This document shows positions 61,201 to 64,000 of a stretch of DNA of 64,000 nt, one piece after another. Under the pieces are notes generated by a model. That model made no database searches, was not told where the DNA came from, and worked only from the letters and a program-made list of their open reading frames with translations. The translations under genes were made by a program, and so were the position numbers. This stretch comes from Sebastes aleutianus (Eukaryota; Chordata; Actinopteri; Perciformes; Sebastidae), in the NCBI GenBank assembly GCA_916700875.1, contig CAKAKS010000066.1, positions 33,726,490 to 33,790,489 on the forward strand. Reading direction: 5' to 3'. The first letter of the stretch is position 1. Every line of letters begins with the position of its first letter.

Positions 61201-63499
61201 TCTTGTGCCAAGACACTCAGAAATCCTGCCAGAGCTGCCACCTCTGGATGACTACACTCATTCCATACCTGAGAACACAAACTTCCCCGCAGGAATCGAA
61301 CCTCCAAACAACTATATACCAGGTGAGTTCATTATCTCTGCACTGGGTGGGAGGGACTAATGTACTGAAGGCTTAATGTGCAAAATGAAATCTGAAAGTG
61401 AAGAAACTGTTATTCTAAGTTCCTGTATGCAATGTATGACATGGTATCTAGTAGGGTTGGGCAACTGGACAAATATATCGGTTATCGACGATTAACTGCG
61501 ATTAACTGCGATTAACTGCGTACATCGGAGTTTTTTTTGGCATTTTATTTTGCTAATTTAATGATCTGCCTCCGAAGAACGAGAGCCGCTCTGCCGCTGC
61601 TCAGCGGGCAGAGAGAGAGAAGGGGGGTTGCGCAGCGTGCACACACACCTGCACGAATATATCGGTAATAGCGGTTGTTGGGCTGACGATGGCCGGTTGG
61701 AAAATTTTAAAATATTGCCCAACCCTATCTAATTTGTATATGAAAAGTTGTTGTGTTTTTCTCATACTGATTGTATTAATCAAAGAGAAACTTATTCTCC
61801 ATTGGAGATGTTCCGATACGATTTTTTCCTTCCCAATATGATTCTGATACCTGAACCTGCAGTATCAGCCGATACCGAGTACCGATCCGATACCGAGTAC
61901 CGATCCGATACCAGTGTGATAAAAAAATATATCGTCATTATTATTTAACAGCTGTTTACTACTTACCATGTATCGATATGATCAATGTGATATGATTGCT
62001 ATCTTTATGTATGGCCTGGATCAGGTTAATCCCTTTCTAAAACATGAACAGAGTTTCCACTGTGAAATATTGCCAAATGGTTGACATTGTCCTCGCTCTG
62101 ACTACCGTTACACTCTCCGCCAGCACCGCACTGCTGTTGTTATTTGCTATCGTTACGTGACAAACTACCTGCAATCACTTCTTCTTTGTTGTTCTAAAAC
62201 AGTAGTTGCCAGTGGCAGCCATGACAGATCCAGGACGACAGCACAGTGCAGGCTACTGTTTTGGAGCGGCGAAGAATAATTGATTTCCGATTAAACTAGG
62301 GATGTTAATAATTAACTGTTTAACTGTTAACCGACATTAAGCATCTTAACTGATTTACGCAATCGGTTAAAACGGTTAAAAGAAATATTAATAATTAATT
62401 AAAAAGCTGAGAAAAACACAGAGGAGCGGCTCGTCTCTTTATGGAGAAAAGCTGGTCCACCTTAACAGCCCACCTTAAGAGGCGGAGCCGGAGTTGCAGG
62501 ATACAGGAAGTCGGCTCTGGTCTCTCCATGGATATCTCTCCAGCTCGCTTGAGTTGAGCGGAGGAGTTGTAGTTTGGTAGCATTTATTCACCGACAAATA
62601 AACTGTACACACACTGCTACACCTACGATCACAGCTAGAACGCCACCAACAACCTCACACTCACCGCCAACACACACACGGTCTGTTGGAAACTCACTAA
62701 AGTTATGCAGACTACGTGTGCGGTGGCGAGCACGAAGCCTCCGGCAATGCTAGAGCTGCTAACGTAGCACAAATACACACACTGTTTGTTGGACAATCGC
62801 TAAAGTTACGCCGGGCAGACAAAGTATCGTTACGCCGGGCAGACAAAGTATCGTTACGCCGGGCAGACACAGCTGACAACCTGCTAAACTAAACTAAATG
62901 TATGGTGGAGACTTTTACTGGGAAAGTGGCTGCATGTCTGCGACACTACACGCAGCATCGTAGCTGCTAAGTTAACGCTCCCGGACGGTGAACTAGGGAC
63001 TCCCGTCAACATATATCTGTTGTGCTCCTGCAGCTGGTACACCAAAATCTTGTCGGTTAACGGTTAATAATCGGTTAACGAGGGTCGGTTATTGGTTAAG
63101 AACATTTTTCAAAATTAGCATCCCTAGATTAAACAAGTTGATTTTATTTCTGGGTTAATAAATGATGGTATCGGATCGGTGCATAGACTGGCGTACTCGC
63201 CGATACCCGATCCCAGATTTTGGGTAGTATCGGACGCATTTCCAACACAGGTATCGGTATCAGAACAACTCTATTTTCCATATCCTGGGTTTAGCTGTAA
63301 ATTCACTTCAGGAAAAAAAAGTGATATTACTAAAACTGTTCCCATGATTTCAGTTGGTTAAACAGCCATATTAAATGATGATAACGTCACAGCTCATTTT
63401 CTTCTCCTCACCTCATTTCAACAGAAACGCCTCCACCAGGCTACATCAGTGAGGATGGGGAGGCCAGCGATCAACAGATGAATCAAAGTATGGACACAG
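55290..63499 (+). CDS. smad2: SMAD family member 2, N-terminal part (runs off the right edge)
   Basis: Receptor-regulated SMAD transducing TGF-beta, activin and Nodal signals. Five coding exons are present: 55290-55525, 56974-57063, 57299-57492, 61188-61322, 63425-63499, all phases consistent, giving 243 residues. The MH2 domain lies beyond 64,000. The start MSSILPFTPPVVKRLLGWKK is the canonical R-SMAD N-terminus. The MH1 domain runs from about residue 10 to 175 and includes SLVKKLKKTG and HVIYCRLWRWPDL. The 90-bp second exon (SNCSEIWGLSTPNT...) is the 30-residue insert that distinguishes SMAD2 from SMAD3 and in mammals limits direct DNA binding. The linker carries ETPPPGYISEDGEASDQQ, a PPxY site for NEDD4/SMURF-type ligases next to a T-P phosphosite. 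Large transposon nests fill its introns. Confidence 0.96.
57613..58285. mobile_element. TTAA-type element related to 16,446
   Basis: Starts CGGCCCAGACACACC and ends GGTGTGTCAGGGCCTTTAA. The left TTAA has decayed to GTAA. Inside a smad2 intron. Confidence 0.7.
58478..60931. mobile_element. TTAA element (TTAAAGGAGTAATTCGAC family), host of a nested hAT
   Basis: Bounded by TTAA. The left end is TTAAAGGAGTAATTCGACAT and the right end ATGTCGAACTATTCCTTTAA. Much of its length is the inserted element at 59,048. The left arm contains GTGAGCTTTAGAGGGGCTGG, shared with 47,290. The part from about 60,340 to 60,880 is not matched elsewhere in the window. Confidence 0.8.
59048..60264. mobile_element. hAT-like element with perfect 8-bp target duplication
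   Basis: 1,217 bp. Starts TAGGGGTGTAACGATTTTAC and ends ATCGTTACATCCCTA. CTGACTGC occurs exactly on both sides (59,040-59,047 and 60,265-60,272). The subterminal sequence is made of CGATACGATACG-type repeats. There is no transposase frame. Confidence 0.92.
61453..61725. mobile_element. Short hAT-like MITE
   Basis: The ends are AGGGTTGGGCAA and TTGCCCAACCC. Flanks TATCTAGT and TATCTAAT match at 7 of 8 positions. GATTAACTGC is repeated in tandem just inside the left end. Inside a smad2 intron. Confidence 0.75.
61803..63273. mobile_element. GATACCGAT-rich repeat element, host of a nested hAT
   Basis: The outer ends share an inverted GATGTTCCGATAC-like motif (left GATGTTCCGATACG, right GGTATCGGTATCAGAACAAC). 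Just inside is a direct repeat CCGATACCGAGTACCGAT. It is interrupted at 62,297. The outer target duplication is not clear. Confidence 0.55.
62297..63126. mobile_element. hAT-like element with perfect 8-bp target duplication
   Basis: 830 bp. Starts TAGGGATGTTAATAATTAAC and ends AATTAGCATCCCTA. GATTAAAC flanks both sides exactly (62,289-62,296 and 63,127-63,134). The ends are dense in GGTTAA/TTAACC motifs. Internally there is a 24-bp tandem repeat (GTTACGCCGGGCAGACAAAG plus TATC) of about 2.7 copies at 62,805-62,869. Confidence 0.92.
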
Positions 63500-64000
63500 G
63501 TACCTTATACTAGCAACTCCTTCTCCTTTTCCTCGTGAGTCAGCCTTCCCTCCCCAGCCAGGTCAAAGTCTAAGTTATGTTTTCAGGGAATAAATGTGCT
63601 AAAGATGCATACGTTGACAGTATTCAGTGAAGAGGCTTCATCCTTAACACCATCCTTTGCTGTATCACGTTTTATTGACCAGATCCTTTTTTTAGAAATC
63701 TGGAATAATGAACTGCAGATATCATTTTTGGCACTGGTATTTATAAAAGTTATATTTATATTTCCCCAGTGAATTAGTACTGATCTGATCTATCCTGCAT
63801 TAGAAACCAATCTTGGATCAAAGATCGATGACAATACCAAATAGTTTGCCTAGAGAGTTTGCAGCTCTGTGAATTACCTGGTCCAAAGCTGTTATTAACA
63901 TGCATTAGGGAAAACGCTTGTAAGACTCTTTTGAGTTTCTCCAGGAACTTTTCTGGAAATGGAATAAACTAGTATACTGTATGCTCCCTGCGTCTCCTGA

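Noticed and set aside
1..64000. CRISPR arrays, operons or bacterial mobile systems
   Set aside because: The tandem arrays seen (41 bp at 5,633, 24 bp at 62,805) have no spacers, and the window is vertebrate in gene structure.

Overview
The window is nuclear DNA from a ray-finned (probably percomorph) fish. The evidence is vertebrate multi-exon genes with GT-AG introns, a secretory calcium-binding phosphoprotein (SCPP) gene beside rchy1, a two-propeller LDL-receptor relative of the fish lrp13 type, and a dense load of short non-autonomous DNA transposons. The species cannot be named from the sequence alone.

Layout. 1-9,520 holds no recognisable gene, only transposon copies, a 41-bp tandem repeat and unique AT-rich DNA. 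9,520-22,512 (minus) is tia1, an RNA-binding protein gene whose 12 coding exons I reconstructed to 388 residues. 23,101-23,171 (minus) is a tRNA-Gly(CCC). 24,078-29,360 (plus) is rchy1, a RING/CHY-zinc-finger E3 ligase gene (9 exons, 279 residues), divergent from tia1. 33,147-35,073 (minus) is a compact SCPP-type gene with a TATA box, a noncoding first exon, a signal-peptide exon and one acidic/T-P-rich exon ending in an RGD motif. 38,909-53,315 (minus) is a 20-exon LDL-receptor-family gene (1,360 residues, provisionally lrp13). From 55,290 (plus) runs smad2, divergent from lrp13; its MH1 domain and linker are present and its MH2 half lies beyond the right edge.

The genes do not form an operon-like unit. 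tia1 acts in splicing and stress granules, rchy1 in ubiquitylation, the SCPP probably in mineralised matrix or at an epithelial surface, lrp13 probably in lipoprotein/vitellogenin binding, and smad2 in TGF-beta/activin signalling.

The most structured noncoding signal is the transposon landscape. There are at least twelve elements bounded by TTAA with TTAAAG-type termini, and a second group with TAGGGxTG-type or CAGGGCC termini, four of which have perfect 8-bp target duplications (hAT-like). Several are nested. There is also a Tc1/mariner relic, a LINE 3' end and a foldback element with an integrase-type relic. Exon coordinates come from hand-read splice sites and reading-frame continuity; no searches were run.
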